From assembly GCF_002994745.2 (NCBI RefSeq), contig NC_037088.1:2237001-2301000 (forward strand): a stretch of DNA of 64,000 bases. Direction: 5' to 3'. Below, piece by piece: positions 24,368 to 35,945 of the stretch (position 1 is its first letter; each line of letters starts with the position of its first letter). Below the pieces are notes generated by a model that was not told where the DNA came from, ran no database searches, and worked only from the letters and a program-made list of their open reading frames with translations. Both the position numbers and the translations under genes were made by a program. This DNA comes from Rosa chinensis. Taxonomy: Eukaryota; Streptophyta; Magnoliopsida; Rosales; Rosaceae.

Positions 24368-24868
24368 TCAAACCCTGACGATCTTGGCCGCTTTGACCAC
24401 GGGGTTTTCTCTGGCTATAGCCTCTCGACCCGCGGCCTTGTAGTCATAGCTACACACGTGTCGATCCGAGTACCGGTGCTCTGCGCAGAACAGCTCCCCG
24501 CACCGGCACCGGAATCCGGTCAACCCGACCTTTCTCCTGCATCCAGAGCACCGGTTGACCACGCGCCTCATCGACGACTCCTCCGATCTCGTGCTCTCCA
24601 CCGACGCGGCCGCTTTGCGGATGGTTTCGGAGGGACCGTCGAAGCGGAAGGAGCTGGATCTCGGGACTTTCTCGCCGGAAAACTTGAAAACGGCGGTCGT
24701 CGTTGCGGTGGCGGCGGCGGCCGTGGATGCGGCGGTGGTGGCGTTGAAGCACTTCTGGCACATGTTGTTGGTGGCGGGATTGCCTGTGACGCCGCAGTTG
24801 TTGACGCAGTGCGTTAAGGTGTCGGGGACCTTGAACTCCGTCTCTTCCTTCTCCGTCCTCTGAGCCAT
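24368..24868 (-). CDS. A20/AN1 zinc-finger stress-associated protein (SAP5-like)
   Basis: The coding region is intronless and gives 166 residues from MAQRTEKEE. The A20 finger is at about residues 21-40 (CVNNC ... NNMCQKC). An Ala/Thr-rich linker of about 60 residues follows. The AN1 finger begins at Cys107 ([18 protein letters not shown], then [19 protein letters not shown]), and the tail ends in [15 protein letters not shown]. Plant SAPs of this type are abiotic-stress-induced, bind ubiquitin chains, and some act as E3 ligases; here this is inferred from the family. The length matches the small single-exon SAP class. A GA-rich stretch sits in the probable 5' UTR or promoter (about 24930-25025). 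A long frame on the opposite strand here is a GC-rich shadow. Confidence 0.93.
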   Translation of the reverse strand: MAQRTEKEETEFKVPDTLTHCVNNCGVTGNPATNNMCQKCFNATTAASTAAAATATTTAVFKFSGEKVPRSSSFRFDGPSETIRKAAASVESTRSEESSMRRVVNRCSGCRRKVGLTGFRCRCGELFCAEHRYSDRHVCSYDYKAAGREAIARENPVVKAAKIVRV

Positions 24869-26035
24869 TTGTTTCAGATATGGATTCCGATGAGCTGGAT
24901 CTCTTTCTCTCTCGAATTGATCTTTTCCCCCGATAGGGAGAGAGAGATAAACCGAAGGTTGAGGTTTTGTGGAGAAGAAGAAAAATCTGTGGTTGAATAA
25001 TTTAGAGAGAGAGAAAGAGGGGACGAGAGAAGGTTTGGGGTTGGGTGGGCGAGGGAGGGAGACAACAGAAATGGGGAATATGAAGGGGTCTCTGAAACGT
25101 CGGTAATGGCGAGATGGAAAATTATAGGGCCTCGTAGAAACGCGTATGAACCATTTTTTGTGCGTGTTGTTTTTACCGAAATGACCTTCCTCCTGCTTTC
25201 TTATTCTTATTGTTTCTTTTGGTTTTTTGGGTGGTTGCTTGTTCTAGATTGGTTCTGACGTGGTAATCCGTCATTATTGAGAAAAAGGTTACTTTTATTT
25301 TAAGGTTCGTGGGACCCCCTTGTTTTTACCACATGCAGAAGAAGAAGAAGCCGTCGGATTGATTCCATTGGTTGCGGTTTGGTATAAAAGTAAAACCACG
25401 ACTAGTGCCGCCGCTGGTTTTATATACCCGTCGACCGTCGTGCAGCTCCGATTGGGCAGAAGCTCTCATTGGCGTGATTGGACCCACATTTTTACATTTA
25501 ATCAGGGTAAATTAGGCAAGATATTTTGGCAATTTGATGGTCGGTTTGTAGATGTGCTTTGATTAGTCAGCCATATGTGCAGTGTGCCCCTCTTTGGATC
25601 GTAATGTATGGAGGGCAAGTACATCCATATCTGATATCCCCCCTCCTTTCATTCTTAACGTCGGTGAAATTTGTACCGACTGTGATTTTTATAATATTAT
25701 TTTTCTAATGAATAATTTGTTGAACAATATAGTAGGATGATAAAGTTGGCTAATTCAAATTTAAAAAGAAATAATTAATCAAATGTCTACAGTGCATATT
25801 ATAATATCTATTTTCTCTTATTAATATATTTCATTACATTTGATGTAAAAGACAAATGTCATTTCTTAAATTAATAAACTTTCAACATAACATTACTAAT
25901 AATCACTTGATTCCTAATTAAGAAACATACTAATAGTCATTGTTACGATTGCCATAAAGCTGCCATACAATTTATACTAATGATTTATGATTTACCCTAA
26001 AGTTATCACACAAAAAGAATGCTTTAAAAGCAATT
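24869..26035. other. Promoter side of the A20/AN1 gene and AT-rich intergenic DNA
   Basis: No gene seen. GA-rich runs near 24935-24950 and 25005-25025 are likely 5' UTR or promoter of the minus-strand zinc-finger gene. The short frame at 25320-25562 has no recognised domain. Confidence 0.4.
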
Positions 26036-26150
26036 TTTTTAACTCTCCCACCCTTACATATGTCAGTGAGAATCGAACTCATGACCTTTATAATATTGAA
26101 TTTATGACTTATCAATAGATCATAGCTCACCGGCAAAGAAAAACTTTTTT
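26036..26150 (-). mobile_element. SINE-like tRNA-derived remnant
   Basis: On the minus strand, CCGGTGAGCTATGATCTATTG resembles a degenerate tRNA 5' half, and GGTCATGAGTTCGATTCTCA is a good box B with flanks. The unit ends in AGGGTGGGAGAGTT plus a short A-run. The box spacing is longer than in a real tRNA and the acceptor stem is not evident, so a SINE remnant is favoured. Confidence 0.5.
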
Positions 26151-26664
26151 TTTTCCTTTAATTGAATTACCCTAAATTCAAATAAAAGCAGCCTCTTGGA
26201 TGCCTTGCCAATTTCTCGTGACATCTTTTGCCCATTAACTGTCACTTATATCCTAAAGTACAAGTTATAAGATTCTTGATCCAACCAGAAAAAAGATAAG
26301 AATTAAGAAAGAAAAAAATTCTTATTTCTTCAACCTTTTTTCTTCTTCAACTTTTGAAAACATCTAAAACTAATTCTAGAAACATGATGTAATTAATCTT
26401 TCTTTTTTACGATCATCATGAAATTAATCTCAAATTAGGAAAAATAAAAAGAGAAGGATATTATTCTGTCATGGGTGTCATCCACTAAGAATCAAGATGC
26501 TGATATTATTTTATTTTATTGATTTTGTTGGCGCATGTTGCATTGCATGGGTAAGAGAGGAGAAATGTATGCGATCCCAGAAGGAGAGAGGAAGAGGCAA
26601 GTGGAAGGGCAAAATGGGAAATGAGACAGACAAGGGCAATTTCTCGCGTCCCGTCCCGGTACAG

Positions 26665-26667
<3 letters not shown>
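26151..26667. other. Intergenic, no gene seen
   Basis: AT-rich sequence without recognisable features. Confidence 0.4.

Positions 26668-26703
<36 letters not shown>
26667..26703. repeat. (TA)n microsatellite
   Basis: About 18 uninterrupted TA dinucleotides. Open frames crossing it translate as Tyr-Ile repeats and are not genes. Confidence 0.97.
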
Positions 26704-26706
<3 letters not shown>

Positions 26707-27666
26707 AGCCGCCCCATCTGACCGCTTTCGCTTTCGCTTTCGTTGGAAGTCGCTTTCCGTTCTGGTCCGGCGAATACCACGTGTGAGTAGCACGCGTCGT
26801 CTTCCTCCGGTTTCTATACGCGCCAATTGAGACGCAACAGTAATCATTTTATTTTTCACCTATTCTCCCACGTTTACGTTTACGCATGCATTGACTTCTA
26901 AATTTAGTGGCTACACATTTTCCCTTATATTTATAGGAAGAGTCCATCTTTGTCAAGTGCATTAAAAATAGAATCTTTAAAATAATATATGTTCTCTACA
27001 TGAAAAGTTATACTCGTAAGACATGACAAATTACCCACGATTCCAACTTGTAATAAGAGGGGTTAAAAATATAGTTTCAACTTTTACATTAGGATTTACA
27101 TTTAAGTGAACTCAATAAAAAAAAAAAAAAGGAGAGAAATCTTAATTTCCTTACGAGAGTGACTTATATCTCACATGGAGGTTTTACTTAAAAACTAGAT
27201 AAAAAAATCATGAAAAATGAAAGGAATAGAAAGAGTTAGAGAGGTCAATAAGTACTATACAAGCATGTTAAGCAAAAAATATAAGATGTCATTAGCATAT
27301 AAACTAAGATCAAATGGCTCATTTGACCCTCCTCGACCGTAGCTAGCCATGACCTTACCCACAATAGTGTTCTATCAATGTTGGAATTATTTTTCTTCAT
27401 AAATTTGATGTAAATGTAAACATGATCTTTTATATTTACAATAAAAGATTCATATTCTATGTACAGATTTTCTTTATGTTTGGTTAAACTCTATTTGGCA
27501 CGTGGTCCTGTGAAATAGACAATGCATTATGTTCCTACTTGAAGTTTCTCAAAACTTGGATTATGGCAGTATTAATCAGTTGTTAAGAGAATGATGAAAC
27601 ATGATTGAGAGAGACATAACCAGGGATGGTTAGAAAGCCAGAATTCTCAGATTAAATATGGGTCCT
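26704..27666. other. Intergenic, no gene seen
   Basis: AT-rich sequence with an A-run at about 27118-27131. Nothing else recognised. Confidence 0.4.
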
Positions 27667-27933
27667 CAGAGCAAGTTCACATGTTGGGTCACCAGGTCAA
27701 CTACTATTCACTGCTTTTTAGTATATATTTTCGTTCTCTGGGTCACGAAATACACTGTACCCGTGACCCAGGACACGAAATACACCGTGCAAGTCACCAT
27801 GGTGACCCAGAACACTGTACATGGTGATCCAGGGCATGAAATACACTGTGTCCGTAACTCAGATGATGAAATTAACACTAAAAAGTAATAAATAGTTGGT
27901 GACCTGATGACCCAATAAATGAACTTGCTCTCA
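27667..27933. mobile_element. Foldback MITE-like element, ~58-bp inverted ends
   Basis: The left end AGAGCAAGTTCACATGTTGG and following ~40 bases pair with the right end, which reads AGAGCAAGTTCATTTATTGG in reverse complement. The pairing continues through GGTCA-CAGGTCA and ACTTTTTAGT-like words, roughly 58 bases per arm. The interior has short direct repeats of CACGAAATACACTGT and GTGACCCAG. A related but longer element lies at 42815-43207. The superfamily could not be fixed because no clean TSD is visible. Confidence 0.75.
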
Positions 27934-28889
27934 GGGAACCATTTACTTTTCTTTTAATTTTTAAAGAAAATGAGGTCCTAATTACGAAAATTCAAAGTCA
28001 TTTCACGGCCCGCGGTGTTTAATAGTAATATGTCGCCGCTGCTGTTGTTGCGGTTTACGTAAGTAGCAGCAAATGGGGTGGGGGTTGGTCCCACCATTTG
28101 ATCGTGTCCAAGGGATAATGACTTGTTACGAGAAAGTTAAACACAGTGAGATGGACGGCTGAGATTGGAAGTTACACGGTGTTCTTGCATGGCGGTCACA
28201 CTTTTGTTGGATTGGATGGCAAGTGGGGCCAAAAGCATCGGTCACAAATGACCATGCCCACCCACTACCTGACCGAGTGAGCCTTTAGTCTATGTGGGAC
28301 CATCATCTTGTATTATATGTACTTCTTTGATTATACAATTAATTATAAGGTTTCAATGCAACTTCAACTTTTTGAGAAGAACATAATCTCACATCTTTGA
28401 TCGAAGCTCTAAACTCCTATTTGCAATGGCAGAACATGAATGGCCTAGGAAGCGGTTGAACAAAATGTTCTATACCTTGCGACCAGTTTTGTGTCGTGTG
28501 ACAACTTGACTAAACCTACAGACAAGTTTAAGTAAATTGATCTGGGATGCAAGTCACGCAATAGCTAATAGAGCTGGCTCCGTATCAGAAGCAAACCAAA
28601 CCATACGGGAGTCAAGGTGCTTAAATCAAAACATAACCATTAAACTTAACAAGCAAACAAACTATCCCTAGCACAGCCAAGCTGAGAGCCTCATAGCTCT
28701 CGTTATAAGCAGGGATTATAACACACATTGTTCCTGTCATTATGAAACATGCCCAAACCAGCTTCCAATCATCTATAACATAGAATAACAACGATAACTT
28801 AATAGATGCAGAGGACACATGGATGAAAATGAGAGCATGTGTGCAATAATACATCAAAGAGGAATGCTTCTTCTTCCAATGCTGCTTGT
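27934..28889. other. Intergenic and 3' side of the second A20/AN1 gene
   Basis: No independent gene is supported. The part from about 28620 to 28889 is probably the 3' UTR of the minus-strand zinc-finger gene; the small frame there has no recognised domain. Confidence 0.4.
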
Positions 28890-29400
28890 TCATATTTTAT
28901 CCAGCTTTTCAGCCTTGACAACAGGGTTGGCTTTTGCTATAGCATCCTGCACGGCAGCTCGATAGTCATATGGACAGTCGTGTTTATCAGAGTAGCGATG
29001 AACTGCACAGAAGATATGTCCACAGCGGCAATTGAACCCAGTGATACCAACACGTTTCCTGCAAGTGTTGCACCGGGTTGGAGTCGCTTTCACCTTATAT
29101 ATCCTCATTGTTTGGAGGCGGAGTACTGGATGCCTCAGCTGAGATAAGAGGCAAATATGTTGAACCAGCTTGTATATCTAAAGTCACAGCATGCTCATTT
29201 CCCCAGTTATTGGGATTGGCATTCACAGCACTTTCAATGGACACTGCAGGGACTTTGGCTTGTTCTTGCTTCAATACCAAGTCCTTGTGGCATTTGGAAC
29301 ACAAGTTCATGGTTGCTGCACTTCCAAAGAATCCACAGTTATTGATACAAAGTTTGGGAGCTTCTGGACGTGTTTGGCATCCTGTCTTGTTGTGCTCCAT
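28890..29400 (-). CDS. A20/AN1 zinc-finger stress-associated protein with apparent frameshift
   Basis: The first frame starts MEHNKTGC at 29400 with an A20 finger (CINNC ... NLCSKCHKD) and runs to a TAA at 29095. The AN1 finger lies in another frame ending at 28890: [20 protein letters not shown], then [20 protein letters not shown] and the typical tail [13 protein letters not shown]. Both halves are well conserved and the overlap is small, so a single +1 or -2 shift in the variable linker splits one SAP gene. No GT-AG intron of credible size repairs it. An acceptor-like TTGGTGCAG sits about 15 bases before the ATG, suggesting the usual SAP 5'-UTR intron. It may be a recent pseudogene or an assembly error; as written it would make an A20-only protein of about 101 residues. 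Confidence 0.75.
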
Positions 29401-29424
29401 CCTCTTAAAATATTCCTGCACCAA

Positions 29425-31859
29425 AATCCTCTAAGTTTTCCAAAAATGTAGAAACAAATATAACTAAAACTAAAGCAGTCTAACCCATAGCATGGTATAG
29501 TCTGTTAAATTTTTAGAAAAAGCAAGAGATAGCTTGATATCTAAGGAGAAAATGACTTTCTAACCTATAAACTACAACTATGACACTGCCAGGCGAACAT
29601 CAACCAACAATTACCTATATTCAGCTTCCTCAACTCAATTCAGCCTATGTTGTGTGCTTTTACACCCCCATTTGGTTTTTCTTTTTCATTAAGGAGATGG
29701 AGAAAATATACAAGTAATGTATGAGAAGTGCCTTATCTAAAGAGAAAACTAAACTCAAACGTTAGCAAATGGGCTGAGTTGGTTTACTCGATTTTGTAGA
29801 AAATGAAATCACAGACAACAACAATGATAAAAGACTTGGAAATGAGCATTTTGCCAACCAAAGAACTATTAAAAGAAAAATGGCTTTACTGCTTTTCTTA
29901 TTGCTATGCTCACAAGATAGATGGAATATTTCTTTTTCGCCCTTTGCTTTCTTCATTGCGGGTAATAAATTGCCAACATTGACAGTAAAGGAACTCTGTA
30001 GTTCTAGCATATATTTTCATGACATGCAAAAAGAGAATGAGAGAAATAAAGAAAATATGCCACAACACCGTATTGTTTGATACACAGACATAGATATTGC
30101 AAGTGCACAGACTTTTTCCTACTTAAGCTGTCCCAAATAACTCTAAAACCATTATGGTAGTCATGCAATTTCATGTTCTATGGAAAACCTTTTTATAAAA
30201 GGGAACTCAGCTAGGAATCATCATTTCCTATGACTATCTACGGATGTGATGAGTACCATATATCTATAACCCAAAATGTAGCTCAAATCACTCAAAATCA
30301 GAACAAGCTCCATAATATGTAAAACATGCTGAAGGATACGTTAAGCAAATTGAAATGGAATAAAATACTGAAACTCTTATATAGGCATATAATAGTTATA
30401 TCAAATACACTAATATCTCATCAAACAGAAGTAAAAAAATAAATGAGAAGTAGTACAATCCTATAGCCAATTAAAGAAGATATAATTTGTGAAAGTTGAG
30501 GTTCAGCTTAAAGTAAATCTGCAGCCTCATCACGCAAATTTAAATAGGGATGATTTCATATAACAACAAAGAGAAATTTGCAGTCCTTCCATTTGTGGAC
30601 ATTAATTGCATAAAATACTAGTAGAGATTAGCTCCATTTGCCTATGTTGTGCACCTCAAGATCTGTGTAGCAGCTTATGCATGTTCATGGAAAATCACAA
30701 GAAACAAGCATTGCTAAACAGTAAAGTTGATGATCAGTATAAAGTGAAATAAATATACCCTATTAGCGATTCTTTTATAATAGAAATACGTTCAGTACAA
30801 CAATGATGAAGATTCAAGCACATACATTTAGGTCAACATTGGAGAAGATAACTCTATTAGCATTCACCAATTAACAAAAAATTCTCCTTCTACCATGGAA
30901 TTTATAATACCTACCTTATAAAGGAGAATTAAACATCAGGAGAAAGCAAAAATGAATAATAGAATGCAATCATCAGCTCAGAGTACCAAGTTTAAGGAAG
31001 ATGACTCTAACTTATACTTCAATCATCTGCCATCCTGATATGATCGTAACTGTTGACTCAATTCAGACTCAAGTCATCACAGCATAGGGATTTACTTCCC
31101 TTACTAGCCTTGTGACCTTTTGGTAGGATTTATATTTTTAGATTTTCATTTTTCTTTATGCAAAGTAGATAGAAATATAGGGAGTCTGTGAGAAAAGAGG
31201 GATAAGGTGGGAGAAATGTGTAAAACCTAATTGGACTATCATACAATATGGAACTTCATTAATCATAATATAAGATCATCTTAGGAACAAGAATTAAGGA
31301 TTATACAATATGATGCAATCTGGATAACTTGCAGATAAGGAAATTGTGATTATACTCTTTGCAAGTTGAGGAAACCTAATCCTATGTGGACTATAATTAG
31401 TTTACTAAGACATGAAGTAAAGTATGCTTTGCAGAGGAGTTGAATCCATGATTCACAAGAAAATCTTTATGGGAAGGTTTAGGAATCATCAACTCCTATA
31501 TAAAGCAAGGTCCATGTTCTCACAATTAATCAAGCATTATTGTCTACCCCATTATAGACTGCTAAGGCATTGGAGAGAACAGAAGACTTGTACTTTCGGC
31601 ATTGCAATGGCTTCTATATCATCATGTTAATAATCCTTCATAGAATTATGGTTTGTGTTTCTTGAATGTATATGATGGATGTTTGTTTATGTTATTCTTA
31701 CAAAATGATAGAGGACAATGATTGAGGAAGGCGATTAGGCAAAAGGGAAGAAGAACACATGAAAGAAAATCAGAAAAATAAAAAGGTTATGAGTTTTTGT
31801 TTCATGTCTCATTTCTCCCAAATGCTTTTTCACCTAGTCTAAATAGGAGAACGAAGAAC
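29425..31859. other. Non-coding region upstream of the second A20/AN1 gene
   Basis: This is 2.4 kb of AT-rich DNA with no supported gene. It may hold the 5'-UTR intron and promoter of the minus-strand zinc-finger gene. A TATATAAAG motif near 31499 sits in sequence that could be LTR-like, but no partner repeat was found in the window. Confidence 0.35.
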
Positions 31860-32059
31860 CACTACTAGAAATTTCCCAAAACCCCACTGATTTGAATTAG
31901 TCCCTATTGGGACAAAGCAAACTGATAACAGTGGTTAATGGCATTAGCCACTATGCAGCAACTAATGAGATATCAGTCCCCTCTATTGCAGGTGCTAATG
32001 GGACTTTACACACCAATAATTTAACAATGTGATGCCTTTAACCAAAGTAAAATTGCATC

Positions 32060-32345
32060 CAAATCAGTGTCCAGTTACCCGTATCTGCTTATATCAGTGT
32101 GAATAAAATACATACTGATATCAGTGTGTATCAAATGTTACTTATATCAGTGTGAAACAAATACATACTGATATCAATGTTAATCAAATGTTACTGATAT
32201 CAGTGTAAAATAAATACATACTGATGTTTAGAATGAATGTAGAACCAAGTCAACCAACCAACTAAATTATTCATTTCCAATACATACTGATATCAGTGGC
32301 TTTCTTCATTTCAAGTATGTACTGATATCAGTACCAAATTTTTTA
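32060..32345. repeat. Palindromic subterminal repeats (ACTGATATCAGT)
   Basis: Copies of the perfect palindrome ACTGATATCAGT or one-mismatch variants occur near 32092, 32119, 32144, 32170, 32195, 32287 and 32321. They are separated by AAATACAT-like spacers. In CACTA elements such repeats bind the transposase. Confidence 0.8.
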
Positions 32346-32761
32346 TGACGTCAAGAGTGAAATGGTTCCCAGCTACCATCAATTATACATTAGAGGATTC
32401 ACATTTATATACAAGAAATGAAAAGGCATAGAACTGATTATGAACTCAAATCATCAACACAAACATATTTAAATAGTTTGATATTTATATATTAGAGGAT
32501 TCACAGCAGTATTACACCTTACACATCATCGTTTGCTAAGGATGTCAAGTTTCTTGATACAAAATACACTTGGAATCCTCATTTTACACCACATACTAGA
32601 CGCACTACTGCATAACTACTTTGCAAGGCACCTTAGAAGCTCAGCATTTATATACTGTTGAAGTCAATGTTGTATCATACCTACCCTAACCTTTCTACAA
32701 CAGCATTCCAGTATAGTTACAAAAAACCAGATTATCACTTCTGCATCCCAACATTCAGCAT

Positions 32762-33283
32762 TTACACAACACAAAAAGAAACCAAAATGCATACTGAGCT
32801 CGTACCTCTATCTTCAGTTGCTTGGCTTGCCTTGTGGCATGCTCGGGAGAGTGCCTTCGTCACTATCCATTTCAACAACCTCATAGTCTTCGTCTCTAGA
32901 TATTTCAGATGGATTACATGCAGCAGTTCCAATATCAACCATGTTTGTAACTCAGCAATTGAACTTCCATCCTCTATCTTGTCTTTGCCCTTGTAGTTTT
33001 TAAACTCAATCATGAACTCTATCATCCGACGCTTGACGGCCACAATCTCCAATTCCATTTGATTCCTTTGACTGTTTATTGCCTCTGCCTGTTCCTTCCT
33101 CAAGTTCTCAACAAGGTTTGAAGCCTCCAAACTCCACCTATGTTCCCTTTTTGTTGCTTCTAGCCTAAGGCTAATAACTTCTTGTTGTGCAAGATTCACA
33201 GCCTTTACTTGAAGCTTGTATGCAGCTCTTAGTTCTTTAACTTCTCTAGATACATGCCTCTCTTGAGTCACAATACCATGCAC
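32762..33283 (-). pseudogene. Coiled-coil transposase C-terminal remnant
   Basis: A 173-residue frame whose first ~110 residues are charged and helical (RAAYKLQVKAVNLAQQEVIS, VENLRKEQAEAINSQRNQ) reads as coiled coil, like the C-terminal part annotated in plants as Ptta/En/Spm transposase. The remainder looks like intron or frame-shifted sequence. Its position next to a CACTA end supports transposon origin. I cannot confirm the family from sequence alone. Confidence 0.45.
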
Positions 33284-33386
33284 ATCTGACCAATTGATTC
33301 CCGCTCCAAAACCTCTGTTTCATTCTTCTTGTCAGATTCTAAGACCTAATCAGGTGAAACCATAACATTGAACTATAATATTTTTA

Positions 33387-33820
33387 GAACTAAATACTGT
33401 TTAGTCCTTGAGTTTTTAACCATAAAACACTTCAATCCCTGACCTTCTAATTTCACACGTTTAGTCCCTATACTTCAAAATTTCAGACCAATAGGTCCTT
33501 GCTTTCTAAAAGTTGTGGAGAAATGTCTATTATGCCCTCAGTTCTTTTTTTTTAATTAATTAAAAAAAAATTTAAATGAATTTTTTTTCCTTTCTTTCTT
33601 TCTGTTTGAAAAAAATAAATAAATAAATAAAAGAGAAAGGAATAAATTTATTTTAAAAAAAAGAACTGAGGGCATAATAGACATTTCGCTGCGACTTTTA
33701 GACGGCAAGGACCTATTGGTCTGAAATTTTGAAGTACAGGGACTAAACGTGTGAAATTAGAAGGTCAGGGACTAAAGTGTTTTATGGTCAAAAGCTCAAT
33801 GACTAAACAGTATTTAGTCC
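33387..33820. mobile_element. Mutator-type foldback MITE, 434 bp, 9-bp TSD
   Basis: The target-site duplication ATATTTTTA is at 33378-33386 and 33821-33829. The arms are nearly perfect inverse complements for about 165 bases: the left arm starts GAACTAAATACTGTTTAG, the right arm reversed starts GGACTAAATACTGTTTAG, and both continue through CACACGTTTAGTCCCT and GACCAATAGGTCCTTG to CTATTATGCCCTCAGTTC. The loop is A/T-rich. The long arms and 9-bp TSD place it with Mutator-like MITEs. Confidence 0.92.
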
Positions 33821-33829
33821 ATATTTTTA

Positions 33830-34575
33830 TGTTAATTAATCCTTAATCCATATCTGCGATCAAGTTCTAGACCAAAGAACAAATACATTCAATGCATGAG
33901 AAATGGTTTGTTACTTGATAAGAGTATATCTTTAAATGCACATGCAACATCGTGAAATTTTACCCCTTTAAATTGATCAATAACCAAATATTGAGCATTT
34001 TTGCTAACATCGTAACCAAGAATTTTGCAATTGATAATGGTCAAGATAGAGATACTTTCCTATACACATATCTTAAGAGAGTTTTATGCAGGTACCCCCC
34101 TTTCTCCTCGAGCCGACGGTCAAACTCCAGGTCAACACTCGAGGGAAGCTTCTCGATTGTTCTCAGGTCAGCTTCCGCTCCAGTCCGCATTAATTGTTGG
34201 GTCAAACTCCTCTACGGAATTTTTCACCTCCAACACAATACACCTTAAGAAGACCTCCCGAATAATAATAGGAATCTCCACTACTACAATGTATTCGAAC
34301 ATGTACTAAATAGCAAAAAGTGTCATATGGACTACTCCATTTGCTTTACAATAATGGTGGCATAACGGAAAGATAAAGTAATGCCATAAAACCAATAAAC
34401 TAGCTTCCCCAATATGCTGATGATAGGAAGTAACTCTGTCGACATGACGTTTCATTCTGCCACTAGGAGGTGTCACTCAATTCATGATCTGCCCCCTCAC
34501 TAGGACATATAAGGCATAATGATTATGCAGCCTAGTACAGAGCTTACATGACCTTACCAAAAGTTGGCAAAGATG
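33830..34575. other. Intergenic, no gene seen
   Basis: The small frames at 33952-34309 have no recognised domain. Nothing else could be identified. Confidence 0.35.
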
Positions 34576-34922
34576 TATTGTAAAGAGAAAAATGCACCAT
34601 CAGTGCCTCAACTCTTGTGCACCAGCTAAGTTGATACCTGAACCCATATTTCGCTATCGATGAGGTACTTTCGTCAGATTTTGCTGACGGCTCCGTTTGA
34701 TGTGTGACGTGGCAAGCATGTGGGCCCAAAAAATGTCATGAAATGACTTAAATGAACCCATAATTTTTTTAAAATTTTATTTATTTATTTTTTTACAATT
34801 TTCTCTCTCCTCTTCTTCTTCTTCCTTTGTTTTGTTGCTGCGATCTCGTCCTCCTCCTCTTGAACCCAGAATAACCATTAACCAAGATGCCAAAATAGCA
34901 AAAACAAAAACACAGCAGCTGT

Positions 34923-35408
34923 TCATGTCATGTTCATGTCCTTGAATCCAATCCAAATCATCCATTTTATTTTATTTTTCATAAGCTTTACTTCACATAC
35001 ATAACCCAATGGCCACAACCACAGTGACCTATACAAACAACCCAGAGACTCAGGCTTCACCCTCTGTCTATACTTGTTCTTCATCTTCTCATCAAACTCT
35101 TTAGCTTTAATTTCTGCAATTTTTTCAGCATTGGCCATGGGCTCCTCTTGAACCTTAGCAAGCCGCTGACTCAACTTCTTCGTCGTGGCCTCTCGAGAGA
35201 GAGTAGAAGGGAGACGTGGGTTATGAAACATAGGTGAGAGTAGAAGCCTACGAATGAAGAGAGAAGTGAGATTTCGGAAATCATGAGAAACGCTATACCC
35301 ATTGAAGTTGGGGGCATTTGGAGAAGGATAGTGGACACTAGAGATGTGACAGAGAGAATGAAGAGGATGACATTCCAGCGTGCTAAGAGGAGATTTGGGA
35401 AGTAACAA
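34923..35408 (-). other. Unidentified open frame inside the Pack-MULE
   Basis: An open frame of 161 residues with a basic/acidic helical middle (RLAKVQEEPMANAEKIAEIK, then KAKEFDEKMKNKYRQRVKPE) and a Leu/Trp-rich tail. I do not recognise it. It could be a second captured host fragment, because its middle has protein-like composition. There is no evidence that it is expressed. Confidence 0.35.
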
Positions 35409-35572
35409 GAGCTCCTAAGATTGGATTTTGAGGAAGATATTTTCTGACTTTCAGGTTTGAATTGCTTCAGAATCTGAAATGTGTTTTTGGTTTGTCCAAA
35501 TCATCCATTATCATGAAGCAATAACCCAAATCATTTATTATCAAAAGTAGAGCAGAGAGTGTAGTTTCACCG

Positions 35573-35945
35573 ATGGCAACCCTTGAGGAAATCCTAACAC
35601 ACCGCTTAGTCGCCGCTGCGATCCACCTCCCTCGACCCGCCTCACCCGACACGCACCACCGGTGTCTGGCTTTAGGTCAGTCTCACCTTAACCTAATGGC
35701 CTTATGCAAAGACTTCAATGCCCAACACAGAAGCACAAACCCGATACTCCCATGGCAGTGACCATTACGGTGTTCAAGGACAACACTTTCGAATTCACCG
35801 TCAAGTCGCCGCAGGTGACATGGTATTTGAAGAAGGCGGCGGGGATTGAGTCCGAGATAGGCTAGTCGGGGCACGCAGTGGCGTCGATGCTGTAGGTGAG
35901 GCACGTGTATGAGTCGCGAAGGTGAAGCAGTCGGATTATTCAGAC
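35573..35945 (+). pseudogene. Captured fragment of a mitochondrial-type ribosomal protein L11 gene
   Basis: From the ATG at 35573 the frame reads MATLEEILTHRLVAAAIHL, then ALGQSHLNLMALCKDFNAQ. After a shift near 35760 it reads VTITVFKDNTFEFTVKSP, then VTWYLKKAAGIES, a stop, and VRHVYE followed by VKQSD. These are consecutive segments of plant nuclear-encoded mitochondrial L11 (rRNA-binding GTPase-centre protein). A small deletion removes part of the Pro/Gly-rich N-terminal loop, and stops and shifts prevent translation. No intron interrupts the recognisable part, so the source may have been intronless or processed here. Confidence 0.8.

Larger units (their letters stand above)
31860..33300 (-). 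mobile_element. CACTA (En/Spm-like) transposon end with coding remnant, second end not found
   Basis: A terminus CACTACTAGAAATTTCCC starts at 31860, the classic CACTA start. Within the next 480 bases the word ACTGATATCAGTG and variants occur about eight times, as expected of CACTA subterminal repeats. The coding remnant at 32762-33283 runs on the minus strand toward this end. I could not find a matching opposite end, so the element is truncated, or its other end lies beyond recognisable sequence. Confidence 0.7.

Noticed and set aside
24308..24863. Long plus-strand frames opposite the A20/AN1 gene (up to 169 residues)
   Set aside because: They are antisense shadows of a GC-rich conserved coding region and contain Ala/Gly-rich nonsense with no domain.
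26497..26859. Frames with Tyr-Ile repeats on both strands
   Set aside because: They are translations of the (TA)n microsatellite at 26667-26703.
30900..31860. A solo LTR around the TATATAAAG motif at 31499
   Set aside because: No TG...CA borders, target duplication or second copy could be found in the window.
32060..32345. CRISPR-like array
   Set aside because: The repeats are short imperfect palindromes next to a CACTA terminus in a plant genome. Spacers are repetitive, not unique, and no cas genes exist.
34260..34290. A second CACTA end at CACTACTACAATG
   Set aside because: It has the same orientation as the end at 31860, has no subterminal palindromes beside it, and cannot pair as the opposite terminus.
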